From the NCBI GenBank assembly GCA_023384675.1, contig JAHDVK010000010.1:62001-126000 (forward strand): 64,000 nucleotides of DNA, read 5' to 3'. The DNA comes from Bryobacteraceae bacterium. Lineage in GTDB: Bacteria; Acidobacteriota; Terriglobia; Bryobacterales; Bryobacteraceae. A program made the position numbers and the translations under genes. The notes beneath the pieces are model-generated. The model was not told where the DNA came from and did not search any database. It saw only the letters and a list, made by a program, of their open reading frames with translations. Of the stretch, positions 8,925 through 16,506 are shown piece by piece. Numbering within the stretch: position 1 is the stretch's first letter; every line of letters starts with the position of its first letter.

Positions 8925-9410
8925 CTAGGAATTCGCCGCCTCGGGGGCGGAGGCCGCCGATGGATCCAAGGGCGGCAATCTTTTGACCAGCCGGGCCAGG
9001 GTGCCTTTTGAAGGCGCCGGCCCCACTTCAAATTCGTCTGTGAAAGCCCGAATCAGGGTCAGGCCCCGGCCGGACTGGTTGAGCAAATTTTCCTCGGCGA
9101 GCGGGTCGGACTGCTCGTCGAGGCGGAAACCGTCGCCCTCGTCGGTGATGGCGACTTCGATGGCTCCGCGTTTGCGGGCGACCACGAAGCGGACGCGCTT
9201 GTTCGAGCTGTAGCGGTTGCCGTGGACGACGGCGTTGACCATGGCCTCGCGCACGGCGTAGCCGAAGCGGAAGATTTCCTCCTCGGGGAAGCCCATGGCG
9301 GAGGCGGCCTCGGTGACGCGGACTTCGGCTGCGTCCACGCTATCCAAGGTGGATTCCATGGATTGATCGACGACAATATCTTCAGGCCGGTCCGGAGTGC
9401 CCATGCGCAT
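8925..9410 (-). CDS. RsbW/SpoIIAB-like anti-sigma regulatory ATPase
   Basis: A 161-residue GHKL-type ATPase domain. The N-box is EAMVNAVVHGN, the G1 box is DEGDGF, and the G2 region is SGRGLTLIRAF. These features match anti-sigma serine kinases that phosphorylate a STAS antagonist and sequester a sigma factor. Two ATGs (9410 and 9404) and a later one (9359) are possible starts; none has a strong ribosome-binding site, and a 62-residue N-terminal extension to 9596 is unlikely, because it is proline/arginine rich and unlike the family. It heads the three-gene set with the STAS protein and the response regulator. Confidence 0.85.
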   Translation of the reverse strand: MRMGTPDRPEDIVVDQSMESTLDSVDAAEVRVTEAASAMGFPEEEIFRFGYAVREAMVNAVVHGNRYSSNKRVRFVVARKRGAIEVAITDEGDGFRLDEQSDPLAEENLLNQSGRGLTLIRAFTDEFEVGPAPSKGTLARLVKRLPPLDPSAASAPEAANS

Positions 9411-9624
9411 TCTATGCAGCCGCCCGCAAGCTGGCAGGAAAACGTTACGGTAAGCCAGTGTGGAGTGGAAAGTCAAGCAAGGGCGCGGGAGCCGGCGGAA
9501 GTTTCCGTGGCGGGGCCAAATTGGAGGCTCCACTCTGGCCTTCTGGGCGCGCATCCCAGGGGATGTTCGCGCGGCCGCGTCTATTCGCCCACGCATCGCC
9601 GGGCCTTGGGCAGGAGGCGGGCCG

Positions 9625-11166
9625 TCAGTCGGCTTTGCGGGTGGCTGACCACTTCAACCTGCCGTTGTTGTAGGTGCCGGACATCTCGTCGCCGGTGACT
9701 TCGCCCACATAGGTGTGGGCGCTGCTGACCCAGCGGAAGGTGATCTCTCCCGTGGCGGGATTGAAGCTGATGCGGTCGACCGGATGGCGGTTGACTCCGA
9801 ATTGGATGTATCCGGTCCACCCCGCTCCCGCCCGGCTGAACACCAGCGGCACGGTCACATTAGAAACCAGGGTCCAAGTCCCGGCGATATCCGCTTTCGG
9901 AGCAGCAGGGGCGGCGGGCTGGGTTGCCGGGGGGCGCGGCGCAGTCCGCGTGGTAGTGGTGGAGGGCGGAGCCGAGGCCGGGGCAGGCGCAGTGGCGCCG
10001 CGTCTCGCCCTCCACTTCAACCTGCCGTTGTTGTAGGTGCCGGACATCTCGTCGCCGGTGACTTCGCCCACATAGGTGTGGGCGCTGCTGACCCAGCGGA
10101 AGGTGATCTCTCCCGTGGCGGGATTGAAGCTGATGCGGTCGACCGGATGGCGGTTGACTCCGAATTGGATGTATCCGGTCCACCCCGCTCCCGCCCGGCT
10201 GAACACCAGCGGCACGGTCACATTAGAAACCAGGGTCCAAGTCCCGGCGATATCCGCTTTCGGAGCAGCAGGGGCGGCGGGCTGGGTTGCCGGGGGGCGC
10301 GGCGCAGTCCGCGTGGTAGTGGTGGAGGGCGGAGCCGAGGCCGGGGCAGGCGCAGTGGCGCCGCGTCTCGCCCTCCACTTCAACCTGCCGTTGTTGTAGG
10401 TGCCGGACATCTCGTCGCCGGTGACTTCGCCCACATAGGTGTGGGCGCTGCTGACCCAGCGGAAGGTGATCTCTCCCGTGGCGGGATTGAAGCTGATGCG
10501 GTCGACCGGATGGCGGTTGACTCCGAATTGGATGTATCCGGTCCACCCCGCTCCCGCCCGGCTGAACACCAGCGGCACGGTCACATTAGAAACCAGGGTC
10601 CAGGCGCCGGCGATATCCGCTCGGACGGCTGCCGGTTTGGCGGGGGCGGGGGCGGGGGGCCGGGTCGCCGGGGCGGGTGTTGGGGTTGCAGCGGGCGGCG
10701 GAGACAACCGCTTCCAGACCACGCGCCCGCCGCCGCCGCCCGAGGGCAGTTCCGTGCGCCCGTCCAGTTCCACACCATCGGCGGAAAGTCTCATGGAGTA
10801 GGACTGGGTATAGCCACTGTGAGAGGGCTTCAGCCCTTCGGTGTAGCGCAGTAAACCGGTGAGGACGCCATCGCGGTTGATGCGGCCCTCCATCCGCCAG
10901 CTGAAGACGGTCCCATAGTCAGTGCGGTGGGTATGCGTGGCGACGAAGGAACCGGCCGTTTGTTTGATTTCGATCTGGTGGTGCGAGAAGGTGTCGAACC
11001 AGGAGCCTTCGATACTCGGGAAACCCTGGCGGTCGATGGCCGATTGTGGTGATGCGGCCAACGTCATGGCTGGAGGGAGCGGCGCGGGATGGCCAAGCGC
11101 CGCCTGGCCGGCGTCGCACACGCTCCCGGAAAAGAGAGAAGCTGTGAGTAAGACCAGATAGGACAT
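9625..11166 (-). CDS. Secreted protein with three near-identical 121-residue repeats
   Basis: A 513-residue protein of unknown function. A signal peptide (MSYLVLLTASLFSGSVC) is followed by a unique domain (about 35-150, SIEGSWFDTFSHHQIEI), then three copies of an 83-residue unit (ADIAGTWTLVSNVTVPLVFS to NNGRLKW), separated by 38-residue Pro/Ala/Thr linkers. Each unit looks like a small lipocalin-like or beta-rich fold, judged from alternating hydrophobics; this is inference. ATG 11166 is chosen because GGAGAG lies just upstream. The repeats are identical at DNA level (see repeat entries), implying recent duplication or gene conversion. It is divergent from tatA. Confidence 0.8.
   Translation of the reverse strand: MSYLVLLTASLFSGSVCDAGQAALGHPAPLPPAMTLAASPQSAIDRQGFPSIEGSWFDTFSHHQIEIKQTAGSFVATHTHRTDYGTVFSWRMEGRINRDGVLTGLLRYTEGLKPSHSGYTQSYSMRLSADGVELDGRTELPSGGGGGRVVWKRLSPPPAATPTPAPATRPPAPAPAKPAAVRADIAGAWTLVSNVTVPLVFSRAGAGWTGYIQFGVNRHPVDRISFNPATGEITFRWVSSAHTYVGEVTGDEMSGTYNNGRLKWRARRGATAPAPASAPPSTTTTRTAPRPPATQPAAPAAPKADIAGTWTLVSNVTVPLVFSRAGAGWTGYIQFGVNRHPVDRISFNPATGEITFRWVSSAHTYVGEVTGDEMSGTYNNGRLKWRARRGATAPAPASAPPSTTTTRTAPRPPATQPAAPAAPKADIAGTWTLVSNVTVPLVFSRAGAGWTGYIQFGVNRHPVDRISFNPATGEITFRWVSSAHTYVGEVTGDEMSGTYNNGRLKWSATRKAD
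9649..10011. repeat. 363-bp coding tandem repeat, copy A
   Basis: First copy (in plus-strand order) of an exact tandem duplication inside the secreted-protein gene. It matches copy B base for base over 363 bases, including the Pro/Ala/Thr linker. The period is 121 codons, so the frame is kept. Confidence 0.97.
10012..10374. repeat. 363-bp coding tandem repeat, copy B
   Basis: Second copy, identical to copy A along its whole length as read here, with no silent differences. Confidence 0.97.
10375..10602. repeat. 363-bp coding tandem repeat, partial copy C
   Basis: Third copy, identical to B for 228 bases; divergence begins at 10603, where the linker changes to a different Pro/Ala-rich sequence. 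It encodes the most N-terminal repeat of the protein. Confidence 0.95.
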
Positions 11167-11263
11167 CGGCTCTCCGTATCCGAATATCGGCAAATATATC
11201 AGGTGCGGCTGCGGGAGTCATGCGGCGGTGGGGGCGCCGCCAGCCCCCTCGGGTGCGGGCGCG

Positions 11264-11293
11264 TTGAGCGCAACCCCCGCGGTCCGCTATGAT
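11264..11293 (+). promoter_or_regulatory. Likely sigma-70 promoter of tatA
   Basis: TTGAGC (11264-11269) and TATGAT (11288-11293) with an 18-base spacer, ending 26 bases before the tatA start codon. Matches to consensus are 4/6 and 5/6. Confidence 0.45.
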
Positions 11294-11319
11294 ACGGTGG
11301 AGACTAGGAGAGGCACCGA

Positions 11320-11841
11320 ATGGGTCCTTTGGGCTGGCAAGAAACCGTCGTCATTTTCGTGCTCGCTCTCCTTCTGTTCGGCCCCAAGAAGTTGCCCGAA
11401 CTGGGCAAGAATTTGGCGAAGGCGCTGGGCGAATTCCGCCGGGCGTCGAGCGAGTTGAAGCAGACCTGGAGCCGGGAGATGGAATCCATCGAGCGGGAAA
11501 CCAGGGATATCAAGAAGGAAGCAGAATCGCTGGGCCAGGTGGCGACGGACTACAACAGCGACTCGAACTATAACTACGACTACGATTCGTCCTACGATTA
11601 CGGGGCCTACGGCTATCCGGATTCGGACGCATCGTCGCCGACGGCAGAGACCACCACGGTAAGCGCATCCGCAACTCAGGGCGCTGACGACGCCGCTCCG
11701 GCGGCCAGTGAAGCGGAGACAGGCACGGAGGCCGCCGCCGAAGACACCGAACCGCGCCGCAATGAGACGCCTGAAGGTGATTCTTCCGCGAGCAGCGAAG
11801 CCGGGGCATCCGACCCGGCCGAGTCCACGCCGTCCCGCTGA
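11320..11841 (+). CDS. tatA: TatA/TatB-type translocase subunit with long Tyr/Asp-rich tail
   Basis: A 173-residue protein. Residues 6-21 form the single membrane helix (ETVVIFVLALLLFGP), followed by the hinge and amphipathic helix FGPKKLPELGKNLAKALGEF, diagnostic of Tat pore subunits. The twin-arginine translocase moves folded proteins across the inner membrane. Beyond about residue 70 the family-typical part ends, and an unusual acidic tail begins: a stretch dense in Tyr, Asp, Asn and Ser (residues 78-103), then a Glu/Ala/Thr-rich end. AGGAGAGG precedes the start. tatC follows after 56 bases, so they are probably one operon. TatA versus TatB role cannot be decided by sequence alone. Confidence 0.88.
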   Translation: MGPLGWQETVVIFVLALLLFGPKKLPELGKNLAKALGEFRRASSELKQTWSREMESIERETRDIKKEAESLGQVATDYNSDSNYNYDYDSSYDYGAYGYPDSDASSPTAETTTVSASATQGADDAAPAASEAETGTEAAAEDTEPRRNETPEGDSSASSEAGASDPAESTPSR

Positions 11842-11897
11842 ACTCCCGGCCCCCGGGCTGTTATCACAGTCAAAGAAGAAGCAAGCAGTACGCGCCC

Positions 11898-13025
11898 ATG
11901 CCGCAACCGCCAGATGAGCAGGATCCGCGTCCGGAGACCGATCCGGAGACCGACGGGCGAACCCCGCCCGAGTCGCTGGATCCGGCCGAAGACGCCTATG
12001 CGCCCGAACCCGGGCAATTTGAGGACACGAGTCTGACACCGGTGGAGGAGGCGCCCGTCGCGGCGCCTCCTCCGGCGCCCCCGCCGGCGCCCCCGGCCGC
12101 CACGCGCGACGATCCCGGCGGAGGCGGCGGCGAGGAGGACGACGAGGACGACGGCATGCTGCGCATGTCGTTCCTCGATCATCTCGAGGAACTGCGCGCG
12201 CGCCTGATCCGCGCCTTGATGGGCGTGGGCGTGGCGTTCGCGGCGTGCATATTTTTTGCCGATTTCCTGTGGGACAAAGTGCGGCAGCCCGCCGCGCAGG
12301 CGCTCACCGAACTCGGTTATCCCGAAGATCTTGCGCAGATCACGCCGACCGAGGCTTTCGCGATCATCTGGGTGAAGCTGCCCGTGCTGGCGGCGCTGTT
12401 TCTGGCCTCGCCGTGGGTGGTGTATCAGGCGTGGTCGTTTATCTCGCCGGGCCTGTACAAGCGCGAGCGGCGCATGGCGATGCCCTTCATCTTTTCCACC
12501 GCCGGGTTGTTCGTGCTGGGGGGCAGTTTCGCCTACTTCGTCGCGTTCCGATTCGGCCTGGTTTTCCTGCTGGGCATCGGCGGGGACAAGGGTGTGCGGC
12601 CGCTGATCTCGCTCACCGAATACTTCGACCTGTTCGTGAACGTGGTGCTGGGCATCGCGCTGGTTTTTCAATTGCCAGTGCTGATTTTCTTCCTGACACT
12701 GCTGCGCATCGCATCGCCATCGTTCCTGATCCGCAATTCGCGCTACGCCATCCTGTTGATCGTGGTGGCGGCGGCGATCATCACGCCGACGCCGGACGTG
12801 ATGAACCTGACGCTGTTCGCGGCGCCGATGATTCTGCTGTATTTCGTGGGCGTGTTCGCGAGTTACTTACTGGTGCTGAGCCGCGAGGGGAAACGCTTCC
12901 CGTGGGGCAAGGTGCTGTTCATCATCGGATCGATCGCGCTGGTGTTCGCAGCGGGTGCGTACATGGCGATGAGCGTGTATGAGATGAAGTGGATCTGGGA
13001 GTGGCCGTTTTTGGTGAAGCGGTAG
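11898..13025 (+). CDS. tatC: Sec-independent translocase TatC with Pro/Glu-rich N-terminal extension
   Basis: The C-terminal part (from about residue 87) is a normal six-helix TatC: FLDHLEELRARLIRAL at its start, PTEAFAIIWVKL, SPWVVYQAWSFISPGLY, and TPTPDVMNLTLFAAPM near the end. TatC recognises the twin-arginine signal. The first about 86 residues are Pro, Glu, Asp and Ala rich and have no TatC counterpart. An in-frame ATG at 12156, preceded by GAGGAGG-like purine stretches, could be an alternative start giving a standard-length protein; the open frame with ordinary codon use upstream favours the longer form only weakly. Operon partner of tatA. Confidence 0.92.
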   Translation: MPQPPDEQDPRPETDPETDGRTPPESLDPAEDAYAPEPGQFEDTSLTPVEEAPVAAPPPAPPPAPPAATRDDPGGGGGEEDDEDDGMLRMSFLDHLEELRARLIRALMGVGVAFAACIFFADFLWDKVRQPAAQALTELGYPEDLAQITPTEAFAIIWVKLPVLAALFLASPWVVYQAWSFISPGLYKRERRMAMPFIFSTAGLFVLGGSFAYFVAFRFGLVFLLGIGGDKGVRPLISLTEYFDLFVNVVLGIALVFQLPVLIFFLTLLRIASPSFLIRNSRYAILLIVVAAAIITPTPDVMNLTLFAAPMILLYFVGVFASYLLVLSREGKRFPWGKVLFIIGSIALVFAAGAYMAMSVYEMKWIWEWPFLVKR

Positions 13026-13032
13026 GGGGGGC

Positions 13033-13470
13033 TCAGGCGGCGTCGGCGATCATCACCACGAGGCGCTTGCCGAGGGCGGCGAGTGCCGCTTGCAGCTTCT
13101 CCGGGCGGGTGTCGTGCCTGGGATTCAGCATCCGGCGAACGACAGTCTCACTCACGCCGAGACGGCGCGCGAGTGCGGACTTCGACAGACCCCTCTCACG
13201 AATGGCGAGGTAAAGGGCCAACTTAGGGGCAATTGGCAGGGGAACGCCGATAGGGAACTGGCCGCGCCTCAGTCGCGAAGGAGTTGGGATGTCGTCCCCG
13301 CGTGCTATCCTCCCGGCGATCGCCTCGGCAAGACAGCCGGCCGCTTCGGCGAGGGCCTCCTGGAGGTCCGTACCGCCAGTGAGCGCTTCCGGCAAATCCG
13401 GAAAGCGGACGTGGAAGCCGCGTCCGTCTGCTTCGGGCAGCAAGGTGGCAGGGTAGGTTGCGGTGAACAC
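13033..13470 (-). CDS. HicB-family antitoxin-like protein with helix-turn-helix
   Basis: A 145-residue protein: an N-terminal HicB-like fold (about 1-65; FTATYPATLLPEADGRGFHV, FPDLPEALTGGTDLQEALAEA) and a C-terminal Xre-type DNA-binding domain (LSKSALARRLGVSETVVRRML, about 95-120). HicB proteins neutralise HicA RNases and repress their own operon. The start is GTG 13470, because AAAGGAGG lies 6 bases upstream; an ATG at 13542 would add 24 residues unlike the family. No HicA gene is seen beside it. It ends 7 bases from the convergent tatC stop. Confidence 0.85.
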   Translation of the reverse strand: MFTATYPATLLPEADGRGFHVRFPDLPEALTGGTDLQEALAEAAGCLAEAIAGRIARGDDIPTPSRLRRGQFPIGVPLPIAPKLALYLAIRERGLSKSALARRLGVSETVVRRMLNPRHDTRPEKLQAALAALGKRLVVMIADAA

Positions 13471-13517
13471 TACAGATCCTCCTTTCGGATCCCGAGTTGC
13501 CTGCAGAATTGCTTCTA

Positions 13518-13537
13518 CCCCCACCTGACGGTGGGGG
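13518..13537. other. Perfect 8-bp stem hairpin between two HicB-like genes
   Basis: CCCCCACC, loop TGAC, GGTGGGGG. It lies between the two minus-strand HicB-like genes. No run of T follows on either strand, so it is not a standard intrinsic terminator; it might be a regulatory hairpin or a relic of a mobile-element end. Confidence 0.6.
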
Positions 13538-13563
13538 CTCATATCAAATTGAAAATAAATTAG

Positions 13564-13758
13564 TTATGGGTTGTCCTGTGCCAGCCGCTGACCTGACGTG
13601 GCAAGCCCTCTGGCAGCCGCCAGGTATTCCTCGATGGCGGCCTTCACGTTCGCCAGGGCCTGTTCTTCGGTCTTCCCTTGCGACCAGCAGCCGGGCAGAC
13701 CCGGGCACGAGACGCTATAGCCTTCCTCGGATTGTGTGAGCGCCACGGGGTACTTCAT
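13564..13758 (-). CDS. Small HicB-like protein
   Basis: A 64-residue protein of the HicB/UPF0150 family. The core MKYPVALTQSEEGYSVSCPG LPGC, followed by GKTEEQALANVKAAIEEYL, is the classic HicB partial RNase-H-like fold. It lacks a DNA-binding domain. In many genomes such a gene sits next to a HicA toxin; none is found here, and the next same-strand gene is a second HicB-like protein. It may be a solitary regulator or the remains of a toxin-antitoxin locus. Confidence 0.8.
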   Translation of the reverse strand: MKYPVALTQSEEGYSVSCPGLPGCWSQGKTEEQALANVKAAIEEYLAAARGLATSGQRLAQDNP

Positions 13759-13797
13759 CGTCGTGCTTTCTTCCTCCAGAATGTGCGTGGCCCGCCC

Positions 13798-14475
13798 CTA
13801 CCGCTTAAAGAACCACAGCCAGAAATACTGCCCTCCGGCGCCGTGGCGGTATCTGGGTTCGAAGCCGCAGCGTTCGGCCATGGCGACGGCTTCCTCGTCG
13901 CTGAAGGCGGCGCCGAGCCAGGTGTCGTCGGGTTCGGTCTGGATGGACGCGTCGCCCTGCACCTGGAATTTGAAGAGCGCGCCGGGCTTGAGCAGGCGGT
14001 GCACTTCGCGGACGTAATTTTCGATCACTTCGCGCGAGGGGATGTGTTGAAAGACGATGGTGGAAAACGCGAAGTCGAAGTCCGCGACAGGGACGATAGA
14101 GAGGTCCATGCCGTTGTTCTGATAGACGCGTGCGTGGGGCATGTCCTTCAGGGCTTCGCGGGCGAAAGAGACCATCTCGCCGCTGACGTCCACGCCGTGC
14201 ACCTCGCCGAACAGGCCGGCGAGCGCGCGGGTGACGCGTCCCGCGCCGCAGCCGATCTCGAGTACGCGCATCTGGGAGGGTTCCTTGCCCTGGCAGATGT
14301 TGGTCATGTCGGTGAGGATCTCTTCGGCGATGGTGCGGCGGCCGGAGGCGAAGAAATCGTCGTCAGTCCAGTCTGTGCGTTCGGTGTTGACGTAAAAGCG
14401 GGCGTTTTCGCGGGCGCGCTCGTCCCAGTCGCGCCGCATTTTTTCGAGAGTGGGGTCCAATTTCGACTGCTCCAT
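13798..14475 (-). CDS. Class I SAM-dependent methyltransferase
   Basis: A 225-residue soluble protein. Motif I is VLEIGCGAGRVTRAL (about 70-84), motif II region has VHGVDVSGEMV, and FDFAFSTIVFQHI resembles the motif IV of UbiE/Coq5-like and Methyltransf_11 enzymes. Substrate unknown; the neighbours (tRNA-Ala, HicB-like genes) give no pointer. The ATG at 14475 has only a weak ribosome-binding site. Confidence 0.8.
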   Translation of the reverse strand: MEQSKLDPTLEKMRRDWDERARENARFYVNTERTDWTDDDFFASGRRTIAEEILTDMTNICQGKEPSQMRVLEIGCGAGRVTRALAGLFGEVHGVDVSGEMVSFAREALKDMPHARVYQNNGMDLSIVPVADFDFAFSTIVFQHIPSREVIENYVREVHRLLKPGALFKFQVQGDASIQTEPDDTWLGAAFSDEEAVAMAERCGFEPRYRHGAGGQYFWLWFFKR

Positions 14476-14491
14476 GAGGGTTCAGTACCCA

Positions 14492-14519
14492 TTGTAGCGG
14501 GCTTGCTTCGTGATATAGT
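14492..14519 (+). promoter_or_regulatory. Possible promoter of tRNA-Ala
   Basis: TTGTAG (14492-14497), 16-base spacer, TATAGT (14514-14519), 18 bases before the tRNA. The -10 is good, the -35 matches only weakly. Confidence 0.4.
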
Positions 14520-14537
14520 TGAGGTGGAGACCCAAGT

Positions 14538-14613
14538 GGGCGGCTAGCTCAGCTGGGAGAGCACCGCGTTCGCAATGCGGGGGTCGTGGGTTCGAATCCC
14601 ATGCCGTCCACCA
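14538..14613 (+). tRNA. tRNA-Ala (anticodon CGC)
   Basis: A 76-base cloverleaf with a fully paired seven-base acceptor stem (GGGCGGC with GCCGTCC, one G-T pair), D arm, anticodon loop TTCGCAA, T arm with GGTTCGAATCC and an encoded CCA. The anticodon CGC reads the alanine codon GCG, frequent in this GC-rich genome. Confidence 0.96.
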
Positions 14614-14656
14614 AATCCTCTTCCTTCCCCGTTTCCATCAGCTACCATAGCCGGAT

Positions 14657-15232
14657 ATGGTTCTTTCCGACGCCGATATCCGCCGCGCCATTGCCGAGGG
14701 GCGCATCCGGATCACTCCCGAGTTGCCCCCCGAACAGTTCGGCAGTTGTTCACTCGATTTCCGTCTGGGCAGCGAATTCAGCGTGTTCGAGCACAGCCGG
14801 CATGCGTACATCGACATTCGCGACCGCGCGGGCGTTCAGGAGATGATGCGCACGGTGATTGTGCCGCCGGGCGAACCGTTCATCCTCCAGCCGAGTGAAT
14901 TCGCGCTGGCCATTACGGAAGAGACGCTGGAGTTGGCCGACGACATCCTGGGCCGGCTGGAGGGACGCTCGTCGCTCGGCCGCATCGGCATTATTGTGCA
15001 TGGCACGGCCGGATTGTTCGATCCCGGCTGGGTCGGCCAGGCGACTCTGGAGTTGAGCAACCTCGGACGCATGCCCGTGGCGCTCTATCCCGGCATGCGG
15101 ATCTGTTCGATGACCTTCGAGCCGCTTTCCTCGCCGAGCACTATGCCCTACCGGCAAAAGCCGGGAAACAAGTACTCCGGGCAAACGCGCCCGCTGGCGA
15201 GCCGGCTGGCCTCGGAGGCGGGCGGGGAATAG
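14657..15232 (+). CDS. dcd: dCTP deaminase
   Basis: A 191-residue trimeric dCTP deaminase family protein, making dUTP for thymidylate synthesis. It has MVLSDADIRRAIAEGRI, GSCSLDFRLG (nucleotide binding), EGRSSLGRIGIIVHGTAG (active region with the conserved arginine and serine) and LFDPGWVGQATLELSN, the family's best signature. Length is normal for Dcd. The bifunctional dCTP deaminase/dUTPase of archaea is close in sequence and cannot be fully excluded. It lies directly after tRNA-Ala. Confidence 0.92.
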   Translation: MVLSDADIRRAIAEGRIRITPELPPEQFGSCSLDFRLGSEFSVFEHSRHAYIDIRDRAGVQEMMRTVIVPPGEPFILQPSEFALAITEETLELADDILGRLEGRSSLGRIGIIVHGTAGLFDPGWVGQATLELSNLGRMPVALYPGMRICSMTFEPLSSPSTMPYRQKPGNKYSGQTRPLASRLASEAGGE

Positions 15233-15234
15233 TC

Positions 15235-16506
15235 TCAGGGCGCCTGGCAGCGGCCGAGCCGGGCGGCGAAGTCGCCGAGGAACTGTTCGCGCCAGCGGCT
15301 GACGTGTTTGGCGCCGGGGTGAATGCCTTCGGCGGCGTCCGGGTGCTGGTCGTCGATCCACCAGTTGGGGCGTGCGGCGTCATGACGGCGGGTCTTCTGG
15401 GGCGATGGATGAACGGCGGTGAATCGTCCGGTCTGGCCGTGCAGCGCGGGATGGCTGCTTTCCATCACATAGGGCCACACCTTTGCATCGCGGGGCGAGA
15501 AGCGGAACCGCAGAATGCCGCCTTCGCGCGCGCCTTCGGCGGGAATACGGCCGTCAAAGACGATGCGGGCGGTGGCGCCTCCGGGCGCGGGCAGGACGAA
15601 CTCCACCACGCCGAAGGCTTCGGCCTGGTCGCGTTCGGTGGTGAGGCGGGTGAACACAGTCTTGCGGTTGTGCCAGAGGCGGACGAACCGCCCGCCCCAG
15701 GAAACCTGCATCGGGTCCCCCGGGGTGCCGCGCAACAGGTATCCCACCGAGGGGCTGTCGCCCATCTTGAGGCTGCCGCCGAGCAGGGAGGCGAAGTAAT
15801 CGCCCAGCGCGCCGCGGCCGGCGCCGTGGGCGGGGGCAAAGCCGCGGTTGCTCCATTCGCCCTGCTGATTGCCGCCCACGAACCAGCCGCGGTAGGTGGA
15901 GTTGGCCTCGATCATCCAGAGCCGCGGATGGCGGGTGTGGATGTAATCGTAAGCGTTCACGCTCCACATTTTGTTCGGACCGCCGATGAAAAAGACGCGG
16001 AGCTTAGGCAGGATTTCGGGAGCGTCGTGGAGCGCCTGGGCCACATCCTCAAGCCCACCCCAGACAAGGACGTAGAGCGGGCGCGGATCGGCACGGCGCG
16101 CCTGTTCGACGATCCGGCGCGAGCCTTCGGTGGGCGAGCCGGTCCCCGAGGGGCCGGGGTCATCGGTTGCGCCCTGAAAGGTGAGGGCGCGCAGCGCGGC
16201 CGGCTCGGGATAGGCGGGGGAGTGGGCGCGCAGCCGGGAGAAGTCCTTCTCGTAATGATCGACCACATGGAGGATATGCTCGCGGCGCCCCGGGCCATAA
16301 GGCGAGGAGATCAGCCCTTCGATCTCGAGAACATCCGCGTAGAGCAGCAGGTGGACCAGCGACTGCAGGTCGTCGGGGTCGGTGCCGCCGGCGTCGGTGG
16401 AAACGATCACGCGGAGCCGCGCGCCCGCCAGCGCCCCGCCCGCGGGCTGGTCCTGCGCCGGAAGCAGCAGGGCCGCGAACGCCAAGGCTGCGATGGCGCT
16501 TTTCAC
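15235..16506 (-). CDS. DUF1593 nucleoside-hydrolase-like secreted protein
   Basis: A 423-residue protein with a signal peptide (KSAIAALAFAALLLPAQ). The N-terminal domain has VIVSTDAGGTDPDDLQSLVHLL, resembling the Asp-rich calcium-binding motif of nucleoside hydrolases, LYVLVWGGLEDVAQAL, and a later WMIEANSTYRGWFVGG; this is the DUF1593 pattern, seen in secreted cellulose-binding or glycan-related proteins. The start is GTG 16506; it overlaps the upstream tauE-like stop as GTGA, so the two genes are probably translationally coupled. The C-terminal part (about 270-423) is a beta-rich domain. Natural substrate is unknown; nucleosides are not assured. Confidence 0.8.
   Translation of the reverse strand: MKSAIAALAFAALLLPAQDQPAGGALAGARLRVIVSTDAGGTDPDDLQSLVHLLLYADVLEIEGLISSPYGPGRREHILHVVDHYEKDFSRLRAHSPAYPEPAALRALTFQGATDDPGPSGTGSPTEGSRRIVEQARRADPRPLYVLVWGGLEDVAQALHDAPEILPKLRVFFIGGPNKMWSVNAYDYIHTRHPRLWMIEANSTYRGWFVGGNQQGEWSNRGFAPAHGAGRGALGDYFASLLGGSLKMGDSPSVGYLLRGTPGDPMQVSWGGRFVRLWHNRKTVFTRLTTERDQAEAFGVVEFVLPAPGGATARIVFDGRIPAEGAREGGILRFRFSPRDAKVWPYVMESSHPALHGQTGRFTAVHPSPQKTRRHDAARPNWWIDDQHPDAAEGIHPGAKHVSRWREQFLGDFAARLGRCQAP

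Noticed and set aside
12156-13025. Short form of tatC only, starting at 12156
   Set aside because: Not excluded, but the longer frame is open with ordinary composition, so the long form is given and the short start noted.
13518-13537. End of an IS200/IS605-type element
   Set aside because: The hairpin alone is not enough; no TnpA or TnpB remnant is found nearby.
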